A stretch of 64,000 bases of DNA from Acinetobacter sp. XH1741 (GCF_041021895.1 NZ_CP157428.1:2852001-2916000), one strand, 5' to 3'; positions 17,514 to 25,254 are shown, numbered from the stretch's first letter. Numbers and translations: made by a program. The notes: generated by a model not told the origin, from the letters alone.

Positions 17514-18167
17514 TTACACCCCTTCCGCTTCGCGGACAATCAGTTGAATTTTGGTTGGGTTATAGGCATTACATGGGTTATTGAGCTGTGGGCAATTGGA
17601 AATTAAAACAATCAAATCCATTTCTGCCCGAACTTCGACATATTTTCCCGGTCCTGAAATTCCATCATCAAATTTAAGCTGACCGTCTGGCGTTACTGGC
17701 ACATTCATGAAAAAGTTAATGTTTGGGCCGATATGACGGACATTTAAGCCATGCTTTTTCGCAATGGGGTGTTTTGCTAAGGCATACATAAAGTTGTTAC
17801 GGCAACTATGCATTGGGTACGTTTCATGTGCATAGCGAACCGTATTACTTTCGCATGAACAGGCGCCGCCAATCGTGTCATGGCGACCGCAATTATCATC
17901 ATGAATAATGGCAATTGGGCGGCCAAAGTTACTATAGAGCTTGGTGCCCTTTTCTAAATAAATGTGTTGGTTAATGGCCAAAGTATCCATTGCGCTATAA
18001 CGCTCCGTCGGGTTTTCGGCACTTATAAACAAAGTATCGACCGCTTGGTTTCCCTCAAGATCAATAATTCGAAAATATTGGCCCTTTTTAACCTCGCACA
18101 TCCACGCTTCACCCGCAGGACAAACTTCATTTAAAACTGCTTTTTCAAATGATTGTAAAACTGTCAT
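17514..18167 (-). CDS. Carboxyguanidine deiminase subunit (DUF1989, urea-carboxylase-associated protein 2)
   Basis: 217 residues of the DUF1989 family. Visible features: VDTLFISAENPTERYSAMDTL, an HDDNCGRHDTIGGACSCESN block rich in His/Cys that probably binds metal, and NINFFMNVPVTPDG near the C-terminus. The two DUF1989 proteins of such operons act together to deiminate carboxyguanidine to allophanate plus ammonia in the cytoplasm. It starts 2 bp before the carboxylase gene and 15 bp after its partner. It looks intact. Confidence 0.85.
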   Translation of the reverse strand: MTVLQSFEKAVLNEVCPAGEAWMCEVKKGQYFRIIDLEGNQAVDTLFISAENPTERYSAMDTLAINQHIYLEKGTKLYSNFGRPIAIIHDDNCGRHDTIGGACSCESNTVRYAHETYPMHSCRNNFMYALAKHPIAKKHGLNVRHIGPNINFFMNVPVTPDGQLKFDDGISGPGKYVEVRAEMDLIVLISNCPQLNNPCNAYNPTKIQLIVREAEGV

Positions 18168-18182
18168 GATGCTTCTCCTGAT

Positions 18183-18923
18183 TTAAATATTGCTAAGTGC
18201 GTAGTAGCGCGCAGTGTTTTGAAACGCACGCTGATTTTGCGAACATGCATCACGACAAATATCACTGTCTGTTAAAGAATTGGCTTTAAATAAACTGAGT
18301 TGAATATCGGCAGGTTGATAGCTTGGGCTAGTGTCTAAACCATGCGGTGCGGCAGATAAAAATAGTAAGCAGTCCATTTCAAGGCGCAGTTCAATGCTTT
18401 GATTAGTGTTGTCAGAACTGACATAAGACAAAGCGCCGTTTTCATCTGGCGTAACTTTAGAAAATAGATTAACCGCAGCACTCAGGTCTTGGCTGGCAAG
18501 TCCGTATTTACACATTTCAATGAGTAAGCTGTCCAAGCCGTTTTGGTACATATCATTGCGGGCATCTTGAAAGGTTCGAGTACCAAATTGCTGTTCAATT
18601 TGTTCTGGTCGGCTTGGGCCACAAAGTGCGTCGTTCCAGCCATGGTCGTCATGAACAATGGAAGCCATGACACGGCCAAGGTCTGAGTACAGTACATTGG
18701 AAGCTTTTAAATAGGCAGTGTGTTGCCCTTTTAAACTGTCGGGCATGTTAAAACGTTCAAGCACATCGGCAGCATTTACACAAAACAAAGAAACATTTGC
18801 CTGAGCACCAAGTGAGGTAAATCTAAGAATAGTTCCCTTTTGAATACGACCCGACCAGTGATGTCCTCCGGGTAAAAGTTCGGTCCAAATCGCCTGATTG
18901 TTATGATAACTTGCAGTGTTCAT
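18183..18923 (-). CDS. Carboxyguanidine deiminase subunit (DUF1989, urea-carboxylase-associated protein 1)
   Basis: 246 residues, first gene of the operon. It shares the DUF1989 layout with the next gene: QANVSLFCVNAADVLERFNMPD, SIVHDDHGWNDALCGPSRPE in the metal-site position, and AAVNLFSKVTPDENGAL. It partners the following gene in removing ammonia from carboxyguanidine. AGGAG precedes the ATG, and the leader upstream carries a guanidine-I riboswitch. Confidence 0.85.
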   Translation of the reverse strand: MNTASYHNNQAIWTELLPGGHHWSGRIQKGTILRFTSLGAQANVSLFCVNAADVLERFNMPDSLKGQHTAYLKASNVLYSDLGRVMASIVHDDHGWNDALCGPSRPEQIEQQFGTRTFQDARNDMYQNGLDSLLIEMCKYGLASQDLSAAVNLFSKVTPDENGALSYVSSDNTNQSIELRLEMDCLLFLSAAPHGLDTSPSYQPADIQLSLFKANSLTDSDICRDACSQNQRAFQNTARYYALSNI

Positions 18924-18944
18924 AGCTACTCCTGTCGGATAGTT

Positions 18945-19040
18945 TTAGACTTCCTCCCGGGCTTTTATCCCTCCGTGTAGTTCGCTAGGAACCGTGAACT
19001 CTCGGTCCAGTCATACTGTAAGTATCGGAACCCTAGATCA
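18945..19040 (-). promoter_or_regulatory. Guanidine-I (ykkC) riboswitch
   Basis: Read on the minus strand, the leader contains the conserved blocks in order: CTAGGGTTCCG (19036-19026), ACTGGACCGAGAG, ACACGGAGGGATAAAAG, and AAAAGCCCGGGAGG (18966-18953). This is the ykkC subtype 1 consensus. Guanidine binding would switch on the downstream deiminase/carboxylase genes. It ends about 25 nt before the first start codon. Confidence 0.93.
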
Positions 19041-19060
19041 CTTTTGATTGTTTATGACTA

Positions 19061-19076
19061 TGCAAAGGGCATGCCA
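19061..19076 (-). promoter_or_regulatory. Sigma-54 (-24/-12) promoter of the guanidine operon
   Basis: Minus strand TGGCATGCCCTTTGCA matches TGGCACR-N4-TTGCA at all but one position. It predicts a start near 19050, about a dozen nucleotides before the riboswitch aptamer, as expected for a leader transcript. Confidence 0.75.
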
Positions 19077-19078
19077 GC

Positions 19079-19112
19079 TTAGTATTACGTTTTTGATTAA
19101 AAGTAATACTAA
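19079..19112. promoter_or_regulatory. Perfect 10-bp inverted repeat just upstream of the sigma-54 promoter
   Basis: TTAGTATTAC (19079-19088) and GTAATACTAA (19103-19112) with a 14-bp A+T centre. It could be an activator or IHF-adjacent site for the minus-strand promoter. The binding protein is unknown. Confidence 0.4.
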
Positions 19113-19155
19113 ATTTGGGCAATTTGAGTGCGCTTTAGAATAAAAAGTAAAGAGA

Positions 19156-19173
19156 TGCACTAAAAGCTGTGCA
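19156..19173. promoter_or_regulatory. NtrC-like enhancer palindrome
   Basis: TGCAC (19156-19160), 8 bp, GTGCA (19169-19173). NtrC sites have the same arms with a 7-bp centre, so this is one base longer. It lies about 105-125 bp upstream of the predicted sigma-54 start, the usual enhancer distance. A GTGCGC half-site lies a little closer to the promoter (about 19118-19125). Confidence 0.4.
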
Positions 19174-19272
19174 TTTAAAAGTAACTGAACAAAAATTCCA
19201 CGTTATTCAAAAGCGTGCTAATATCCAAATTATGACAATTACTCATGTCAAATTTACTTTAGAGGGAACAAG

Positions 19273-19704
19273 ATGTTAAAAACTCAAAAAGTCAACATCG
19301 TACAAGAATTTGATGCGCCTATAGATAAGGTCTTTGCGACCTTAAGTGAACATGAAAACCTAAGTAAACTTTTTGCCCCTGCTAAAGTTACTCGCATTAG
19401 TAACGGCAAGGATGCACGTAACGGTGTTGGCTCTGCACGCAAGATGTCTATTCCGTTTACACCTTCATTTGTTGAAACAAATTTAGTCTATAAAGAAAAT
19501 GAACTGATTGAGTACGCGATTACAAGCGGCATTAGCCCAATTAAAGCGCATCGCGGTGTGATGCAATTTACTGACTTGGGAAATAACCGAACTCGTTTAA
19601 ATTACACCATTAGCTTTAAAGGCCGCGTTCCTTTTCTTGGCCCGATCATTAAAGCAGCTTTAGAAAATGGCGTGAGTCGTGGTCTTAAAAAACTTAAGTT
19701 TTAA
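19273..19704 (+). CDS. SRPBCC (START/PYP-like) family protein
   Basis: 143 residues with the typical N-terminal strand-helix VNIVQEFDAPIDKVFATLSEHENLSKLFAPA and C-terminal helix FLGPIIKAALENGVSRGLKKL. These form a hydrophobic-cavity polyketide-cyclase-like fold. Its ligand is unknown. AGAGGGA precedes the ATG. It is transcribed alone, divergent from the guanidine operon, and ends in a strong terminator shared with the convergent TetR gene. Confidence 0.8.
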   Translation: MLKTQKVNIVQEFDAPIDKVFATLSEHENLSKLFAPAKVTRISNGKDARNGVGSARKMSIPFTPSFVETNLVYKENELIEYAITSGISPIKAHRGVMQFTDLGNNRTRLNYTISFKGRVPFLGPIIKAALENGVSRGLKKLKF

Positions 19705-19720
19705 GAAGCTAATATCCAAT

Positions 19721-19746
19721 AAAAAAGCCCAGTGATGGGCTTTTTT
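19721..19746. terminator. Bidirectional terminator
   Basis: AAAAAAGCCCA (19721-19731), loop GTGA, TGGGCTTTTTT (19736-19746). Perfect 11-bp stem between two convergent genes. Confidence 0.92.
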
Positions 19747-19764
19747 ATTTTAAGATTTTTAGGC

Positions 19765-20325
19765 TTAGTACTCAGATAGCATTATTAAAAAATAGTCTAA
19801 TAATTTATCTCTTTCATCTGTTTTGTCTTTACTTAAAAGCTGAACCATGGCCCCATCAATCACAAATAAAAACATATGGGCGTCTTCAAGTGAAGCTGTG
19901 GGTTTAATGGTTAAAATTAGGCCATGTATTTGAGCCACTAACCAATTTCTATAATCAACCACCACTTTGTAGGCAGTTGGATAAAAATTTTCAATTTCAA
20001 AAATCGCTTTAAAAGGCAAACGGTACAACCCTTCGAGGTTAGCATGGAGATAAAATATTTTTCTTAGCTTATCAAACACCATAAGTTCACGGTAAGAATG
20101 AATAATAGAGAACACCTCTTCTTTTAACCCATCCTTTTGAAAGGTTAAGCACATTTTAATCAGTCTTTCTTTTGAATGAAAATGGTTATAGAACGTGGCT
20201 TTATTTACTTTGGATTCGGCAATAATTCGGTCAACACCGACTTTGTGAAATCCATATTGGTTAAATAAGTCTTTTGCTGTGTGAAGCACTCTGAGTGCTC
20301 TAAATGAAGATTCTAAATTTTTCAT
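19765..20325 (-). CDS. TetR-family regulator (cassette 1, beside structured RNA)
   Basis: 186 residues. HTH region: AKDLFNQYGFHKVGVDRIIAESKVNKATFYNHFHSKERLI. It is clearly paralogous to the TetR protein at 46.2-46.8 kb (shared GFHxxGVDxI, KATxYNxFxSKExLIxMCxxFQKxxLKEEV, and LLxKAIFE-type blocks). The start has only a weak GCGGTATAC leader, similar to its paralogue. Divergent from it is a structured RNA that also has a paralogue beside the other gene, so the pair forms a repeated cassette. Ligand and target are unknown. Confidence 0.85.
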   Translation of the reverse strand: MKNLESSFRALRVLHTAKDLFNQYGFHKVGVDRIIAESKVNKATFYNHFHSKERLIKMCLTFQKDGLKEEVFSIIHSYRELMVFDKLRKIFYLHANLEGLYRLPFKAIFEIENFYPTAYKVVVDYRNWLVAQIHGLILTIKPTASLEDAHMFLFVIDGAMVQLLSKDKTDERDKLLDYFLIMLSEY

Positions 20326-20554
20326 GTATACCGCTTAAAATAATTTTTTGTTGTATATAAAAGAGATAGACATGCCGTCACTCTTAAATTGAGCGTTAAA
20401 AACAGGCATGCAAAAGCAGCACAATAAAGGTGTGCTCGCCTATCTCGGGTTTATTGTTGCTATGATTTTTGAGTCGTAACGATTCTTAAGACGTAAAAGA
20501 CCTAGAGTCGATTAAACCGATTTATAGACTGTTTAAACGGTATAAATAGAGAGA

Positions 20555-20825
20555 TTTTGGCAAAGGCCAATAAAGATGAATTAGTACGCATAGCGGACTC
20601 CTTGTGTGTAAAGAAGTTCTACCAGATCACTGTCAAATGATTATGGTGGTAGAACGAGAGAAGGTTGACAGACTGACACACAAGAATCAGCACGCACAAG
20701 GCGTCCCTCCCTCGCCCTACCGCTACGAAGGGGGACGAACGAGTTTGCCACCAAAAAGAGAACTTTTTGATGTCTTGTGTGTTAAATCGATCTGTCAAAA
20801 TCGACTGGCAATGTGGCCAGCACGC
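20555..20825 (+). ncRNA. Structured RNA element, C4/Icd-like (copy 1)
   Basis: Homologous to 46980-47252. Helices: TTGGC/GCCAA hairpin; GTTCTACCA (20616-20624) with TGGTAGAAC (20647-20655); TTGACAG (20665-20671) with CTGTCAA (20792-20798); ACACACAAGA (20676-20685) with TCTTGTGTGT (20773-20782); a C-rich/G-rich hairpin at 20702-20737 with loop CCTACCGCTA; and the invariant CTGGC/GCCAG hairpin (20805-20820). The second copy keeps every helix through compensating changes. A 76-codon open frame (20604-20834) overlaps, but its middle is in a different frame from that of copy 2, arguing for an RNA. The layout resembles the phage P1 c4/icd antisense module; this assignment is from memory. Confidence 0.65.
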
Positions 20826-21003
20826 AAAGGATAGTATTCGCTTTTGTTATCGTCAAGCGTAGGAAATGACATTTGTATTAAAGTAGAGCGGTTGGGGAAT
20901 AAAAGTTATTTAATAGATTTAAGTTATGGTTTAGTTCATTATGAAATTTCTAATATCTTTTAGTATGATATATTTTCATTATAAAAATGATTAGAGTTAT
21001 CTA

Positions 21004-21501
21004 ATGACATTAAAGTCTTTATATATTGAGCTTTATTATGGAGAATATTCAGCTCAAGAAAAAACGAAAAAGATTAATAAATATATTGAAGAAAACGAAG
21101 ATATTCACATAGATTTTTTTACCGAGCTACTACAGCCATTTAATGATTATAATTCTTTATTACTTCAACACATAAATTTAACAGATTCTAGTTTTTCATA
21201 TAATTGTATTGAAGCAGAAATATTAGCAGCTAGATTTTTTTTAGATGTTTTAAATAATTATCAAGAAAACAATCTAAGCCCAGTTCAACTATGTACTATT
21301 TTCAATAATTTAGAAACAGGTTTTATGGGCGCTCCAAGAAATCTTCCAGACAACATAATTTATTACCCTACTTGGCTCGAATCTTTTTACGATGCTTGTG
21401 ACTGGTGCGATGAAACATGGACTTTAGAGAATTCTCCTCACCTAATTGAAGTCACAAAACAGCAAGTCCATATCATAGAAAAATGGCTATTCTTCAAATA
21501 G
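21004..21501 (+). CDS. Hypothetical protein, possible immunity protein
   Basis: 165 residues, acidic, no signal peptide or membrane segment, A+T-rich codon use. Aromatic and Asp/Glu-rich stretches such as FYDACDWCDETWTLENSP resemble small bacterial immunity proteins, but I recognise no family. It faces the type VI effector cassette tail-to-tail and its last codons overlap a Sel1-repeat remnant on the other strand. The 150 bp before it are A+T rich with no obvious regulatory site. Confidence 0.55.
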   Translation: MTLKSLYIELYYGEYSAQEKTKKINKYIEENEDIHIDFFTELLQPFNDYNSLLLQHINLTDSSFSYNCIEAEILAARFFLDVLNNYQENNLSPVQLCTIFNNLETGFMGAPRNLPDNIIYYPTWLESFYDACDWCDETWTLENSPHLIEVTKQQVHIIEKWLFFK

Positions 21502-21579
21502 TGATAAGGCATCCTTATTGCCATTTTCAGCTGCTTTTCTTAGCCACTTTTCGGCTAATTTTCCATGTCTTTCCAAAAG
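21487..21579 (-). pseudogene. Sel1-repeat protein remnant (C-terminal)
   Basis: A 30-codon minus-strand frame between stops reads GKLAEKWLRKAAENGNKDAL and ends SLFEE, which is a Sel1-like repeat. Further upstream, in another frame and after a stop, IKYLEAGKDR could be part of a preceding repeat. It lies immediately after the immunity gene of the effector cassette and is probably a decayed duplicate immunity or accessory gene. Confidence 0.55.
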
Positions 21580-21676
21580 TTACTCTATGGACACCTGTCT
21601 TTGCCAGCTTCCAAATATTTGATAGGAGACAGAGAACCTTTTTGGTGAACAAAAATATGAAAACTGTATATTCATA

Positions 21677-22135
21677 CTAATTAATGCATTCACGTACAAA
21701 GCGTTCTTCGTCACCTTCAGAAGAAAATATATTGTGATCTTTAATACAAAAATTTAATGTTTGCATTACCACCCCGGGCTCATTAAAAAGTCCCTCTCTT
21801 GAAATAGAAATATAGTAAGGTTTCTTTTCTTCAATTCCGTTGCTTTTATAATTACCAATAACAATCTCAGCTACTCTTTTTTCAACATTTTTTTGCAAAA
21901 TTTTCTTATATTCTAAACTATTTTCTTTTTTATCACTCAAGCTTCTTACTTCATACCCATGAATCATTATTCCATCTTTATTTAATAAAAAATGGATATC
22001 TAAGTTGCTCATATTTACCTTAATTTTATTTTCTTCTTTTTTAGAAAAAAAACCAAATGCGACATAGCATAAATACAAGAAAAATATAACAAAAATAACC
22101 AATATTACTTTATTACCAACAGACGAATCTTTCAC
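21677..22135 (-). CDS. Membrane-anchored hypothetical, putative T6SS immunity protein
   Basis: 152 residues. One N-terminal transmembrane segment (about 8-30, VILVIFVIFFLYLCYVAFGFF) is followed by a soluble domain of about 120 residues, expected in the periplasm. It is 20 bp downstream of the metalloprotease-like effector gene on the same strand. Position and topology suggest immunity against a periplasm-acting toxin. No family was recognised. Base composition is more A+T rich than the chromosomal genes nearby. Confidence 0.6.
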   Translation of the reverse strand: MKDSSVGNKVILVIFVIFFLYLCYVAFGFFSKKEENKIKVNMSNLDIHFLLNKDGIMIHGYEVRSLSDKKENSLEYKKILQKNVEKRVAEIVIGNYKSNGIEEKKPYYISISREGLFNEPGVVMQTLNFCIKDHNIFSSEGDEERFVRECIN

Positions 22136-22155
22136 TTTAATAGTTCCTAGTGTAT

Positions 22156-22812
22156 TTATTTTATTACTTGACGAATTTTTTGTTCATACATAGCAAGAAC
22201 TTTATCCCTACTCTTACCTACAACATTCTTTCTATTTCTTTCAAGCATATAACTCACGTCATAATTATTTTTTAACAACCAATAGTCGGCCAAAATTTCA
22301 GCCTGTGATTCTAAATTATAGTCTAAAAATCTTTTAGTCGTATTTTTATATTTAACAAACTCAGCAACAGTTGGGCTTTCCCATATATTGTATATATAAG
22401 GATCATATTTAAAATTACTAAGAACAGAACAAGCCTGCAATGCTCCAGCATTGGCTAGAACAATAAGTTTACGTTGATGTTGCCAAACGTGACCAAGCTC
22501 ATGAAGGAAAATTTTCTTATAAGAAATATCCTCCAAACTATAATCATCTCTATAATGTTTAGGCATTATATATATACTGCCATTCGGAGTGACGAATGTA
22601 TCTTCATTTTGAGATTTAAGCGGAAAAAAACTTCCAAAAAATATCTTTACTGTTGTGTAATTTATTGAATTTTTAAAGACAGATGTTGCTAATTTAATTT
22701 CACCATTCGTTAGCGGTCTAGATGGAGTTTCAATCTTTACTTCTTTAATACTACCTTCTTTTTTATTTGTAAAAATATTTAGAAGACTTTTAGGGGTTTC
22801 AGACCAAGTCAT
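22156..22812 (-). CDS. Zinc-metallopeptidase-like T6SS effector (Rhs/Vgr-associated type)
   Basis: 218 residues. An HExxH motif in FLHELGHVWQHQ (about residues 102-113) and a downstream acidic segment ESQAEILADYWLL (about 165-180) give a gluzincin-like site with a candidate third ligand. The N-terminal part SRPLTNGEIKLATSVF and TPNGSIYIMP match the family of small proteins annotated as Rhs element Vgr-related. It follows a PAAR gene by 9 bp and precedes a putative immunity gene. It is likely delivered on the VgrG/PAAR spike. Whether it cleaves protein or acts otherwise is unknown. Confidence 0.75.
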   Translation of the reverse strand: MTWSETPKSLLNIFTNKKEGSIKEVKIETPSRPLTNGEIKLATSVFKNSINYTTVKIFFGSFFPLKSQNEDTFVTPNGSIYIMPKHYRDDYSLEDISYKKIFLHELGHVWQHQRKLIVLANAGALQACSVLSNFKYDPYIYNIWESPTVAEFVKYKNTTKRFLDYNLESQAEILADYWLLKNNYDVSYMLERNRKNVVGKSRDKVLAMYEQKIRQVIK

Positions 22813-22821
22813 AAAATTCTC

Positions 22822-23346
22822 TTATAAATCATGAAAATAAACTATATTATCTTTAAGAACAAACTCTATCTCAGTAATAGGCTCTTGTTTCTCTGTATAA
22901 AACCGCGTGGTGTTACCATTTAAATCAAGCTTACCATCTTGAAACCTTCCCCCTACTTTAACCCGACAATCAATGTATTTAAATATATCGTTCAGACCCT
23001 CCTCAAAAACAATTTTAAGTTGCTCATCAAATTTTTCTTGAGTGGCGGAGGTCTGATTTGTTTGCTGAGAATAAGGACTACCACTCTCACCAACAACATG
23101 ACTTTGTTGAGGTAAAAGTGTAGCCCCACAAGATAGTTTATCACCTACATAGGCAACTGGTTTTCCATCAAAAATCACATGATCATGACTTTTAATAACT
23201 GTAGACCAACACCTACACTTAGGACAAACATGCCCATCCCCAGCACGAACAAATAAGTTACCCATTTGGGAACTTAGCATTTGAGTTGAGGGAACAATTC
23301 CTCCATGATCAGTAATAGCATTATGGATTGCAAAACCTTTCGACAT
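22822..23346 (-). CDS. PAAR-domain protein (T6SS spike tip)
   Basis: 174 residues. The N-terminal 95 residues are a PAAR fold (GFAIHNAITDHGGIVPSTQM, CPKCRCWSTVIKSHDHVIFDGKPVAYVGDKLSCGA) with His/Cys ligands for the tip metal. The C-terminal 75 residues are an extension ending in a beta-rich segment, probably for binding the adjacent effector. It is placed between a second PAAR-like gene (13 bp) and the effector (9 bp). It caps VgrG and carries cargo. No vgrG is in the window, so the core machine is elsewhere. Confidence 0.85.
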   Translation of the reverse strand: MSKGFAIHNAITDHGGIVPSTQMLSSQMGNLFVRAGDGHVCPKCRCWSTVIKSHDHVIFDGKPVAYVGDKLSCGATLLPQQSHVVGESGSPYSQQTNQTSATQEKFDEQLKIVFEEGLNDIFKYIDCRVKVGGRFQDGKLDLNGNTTRFYTEKQEPITEIEFVLKDNIVYFHDL

Positions 23347-23359
23347 CTTACTTATCCAT

Positions 23360-23788
23360 TTATTTATTATTTAAAAAATCTAAAGGTTTTGGGCCATCAT
23401 TATATATACATATATAAACTGACTTATTTGGACTCTCTATGATTTCATCATTATTATCCAAACGGGAACCAATTAAAGCTACTGATTGCCCTTCTATAGT
23501 TAAAGCTTCACCAGCACCTGTAATAATTTTTGCTGTTGTACCATCTGCATAAATTGCTTCATCACCCACCAATGCTAGTGAAATTCCGTTTAATTTTGAA
23601 TGGTGTCCAGAAGCTCGAATAAGCTCACCATTTTTTGTTTTGGCGCCATTTACTGCAATATAATATTTAGTAAATGGCTTATTTTGCCAATATAAATTTT
23701 CTGCATTTAAAATCTGTTGAATATCATTTTCTGAAAGATCTTGTAATTGTTCGTAAGAAAGATCTCTTAAAAAAGTAGGACTTGTCAT
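23360..23788 (-). CDS. PAAR-like/adaptor protein of the T6SS cassette
   Basis: 142 residues. The N-terminal helical part (LRDLSYEQLQDLSENDIQQIL) is followed by a beta-rich PAAR-like half: VALVGDEAIYADGT-like steps, AKIITGAGEALTIEGQSVALIGSRLDNND. It is the first gene of the four-gene effector cassette. Having two PAAR-type proteins suggests one loads the effector while the other caps the spike. The assignment rests on the repeat pattern and neighbourhood. No good Shine-Dalgarno is visible. Confidence 0.6.
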   Translation of the reverse strand: MTSPTFLRDLSYEQLQDLSENDIQQILNAENLYWQNKPFTKYYIAVNGAKTKNGELIRASGHHSKLNGISLALVGDEAIYADGTTAKIITGAGEALTIEGQSVALIGSRLDNNDEIIESPNKSVYICIYNDGPKPLDFLNNK

Positions 23789-23935
23789 TTTTGTACCATT
23801 CTAATTTTTTCAAAATGAATAATAGCAAAAATTTATTAATATAAAAAATAAACTAAACGTAATTTTAAAATAAAACTCTCATATTTAAATATAAAAAATA
23901 GGCCAGATTATAATAAGGCCTATTTAAAACCCTTT

Positions 23936-25156
23936 CTAATCCATCAACTTTTTACGGCGATACAACCCACAATCCCCTGAAAATAACGCTGCCAATAAAC
24001 AAGTAATAATGGCGTAAGTGGCAACATTCATTCCAAATAGCTCAACAGCTAAAATAATAGACGTTAACGGTGCCTTACTCGCCCCTGAAAACAAACTGAC
24101 TAAACCTAAGCCTGCAAGCAATGAAAGTGGTAGGTTTAAAACCGCCCCTAAAGCATTACCTAATGTCGCACCAACATAGAACAACGGCGTAATTTCACCA
24201 CCTTTAAAACCTGACCCTAAAGTAATAGCGGTAAAAACGGTCTTATTAAAAAAGTCGTAAAACTCAATCGGTACATAAAAAGATGAAATGATTTTATCTG
24301 TACCCAAACCATTGTATTGCTGATGTGCAGTGAACAACGTAAGTAGCATAATGACAATACCACCGACCATGGTTCTTAATGGCAAATAGCGAATGTATTT
24401 ATAAAAGAGATCACTTGCCAAGTGAATGGCTGCAATAAAGAAACGCGCAGCTAAACCAAACACTAGCCCTGCCGCAATCAAGCTCATGAGCGTGCCAAAA
24501 TGAATGGCTGGAAACTCGCTAATCACATAGTAGATGTGCGGATGAACAATATCGAATAGCTCAGGGATAGTCGAAGCAATAAGTGCCGACACAAAACATG
24601 GGAAAATGGCTGAGTATCTTAAGTTACCTAAAGCGGTAATTTCTAAACCATAAATTGCACCTGCCAAAGGCAAGCCAAACACCCCTGCAAAGCCTGCACC
24701 AATACTGGCGATTAAACAAATTTTTCGGTTATCTTCCGAGATTTTTAATATATGGCTTAGGTGGTCAATTAAGGCACCCGAAAGCTGAACTGCTGGTGCC
24801 TCACGCCCTGCCGAACCACCAAACAACTGCGTTAAAATTGAGGTAATAAAAATGATGGGACTCATTCGTTTTGGAATAAACGACTTCGGCTGGTGAATTT
24901 CATCTAGAAGTAAATGTGTTCCCCGTTCAATTGGTGAACCATATTTTTTAATGAGATAACCAATACCAAAACCCACAAAAGGCAGAAAGTAGATCAGCCA
25001 GTGATGCAGACTTCGGACTTTGTTTGAAATATCAAAAGCCACAAAAATTAAAGTCGATGCCAACCCCGCTACGACTCCAATCACAATCGAGATGACGAGC
25101 CAATAGACACTGTATTTTAGAATTTGATCATATTCAGATGAAGGTAGAATTTTCAT
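23936..25156 (-). CDS. CLC-family anion transporter, CLC-F (fluoride) type
   Basis: 406 residues with about ten membrane helices. Signature GGSAGREAPAVQLSGAL carries the gating Glu. GSGFKGGEITPLFYVGATLGNALG is the GxKGGExTPLF form typical of the fluoride/proton antiporting CLC-F clade rather than the GxFxP form of chloride channels. It is expected in the inner membrane, exporting F-. The GREA at the first motif (instead of GREGT) makes the subtype call less than certain. No fluoride riboswitch is visible upstream. Confidence 0.8.
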   Translation of the reverse strand: MKILPSSEYDQILKYSVYWLVISIVIGVVAGLASTLIFVAFDISNKVRSLHHWLIYFLPFVGFGIGYLIKKYGSPIERGTHLLLDEIHQPKSFIPKRMSPIIFITSILTQLFGGSAGREAPAVQLSGALIDHLSHILKISEDNRKICLIASIGAGFAGVFGLPLAGAIYGLEITALGNLRYSAIFPCFVSALIASTIPELFDIVHPHIYYVISEFPAIHFGTLMSLIAAGLVFGLAARFFIAAIHLASDLFYKYIRYLPLRTMVGGIVIMLLTLFTAHQQYNGLGTDKIISSFYVPIEFYDFFNKTVFTAITLGSGFKGGEITPLFYVGATLGNALGAVLNLPLSLLAGLGLVSLFSGASKAPLTSIILAVELFGMNVATYAIITCLLAALFSGDCGLYRRKKLMD

Positions 25157-25254
25157 TCGCTTTCTTCAATTCGCCTTTGAGTGAGTGCCAAATTCTCAAA
25201 TTATTTTTATGCCGCCAGCTCATTAAGTGAGAAATGCTTAAACTGGGCTAAAAA

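Noticed and set aside
20604..20834. 76-codon open frame inside structured RNA copy 1 (and the 83-codon frame at 47013-47264) as an Icd-like protein
   Set aside because: The two frames agree only at their ends (MVxERExV and RLAMWPAxK); the middle is read in different frames, while RNA helices are conserved. Treated as RNA, not protein.
21483..21680. 65-codon plus-strand frame after the 165-aa hypothetical
   Set aside because: It is antisense to a recognisable Sel1-repeat remnant and has no RBS.
25157..25254. Fluoride riboswitch before the CLC gene
   Set aside because: The leader lacks the GG-GATGG / CCTGCC-type conserved blocks.
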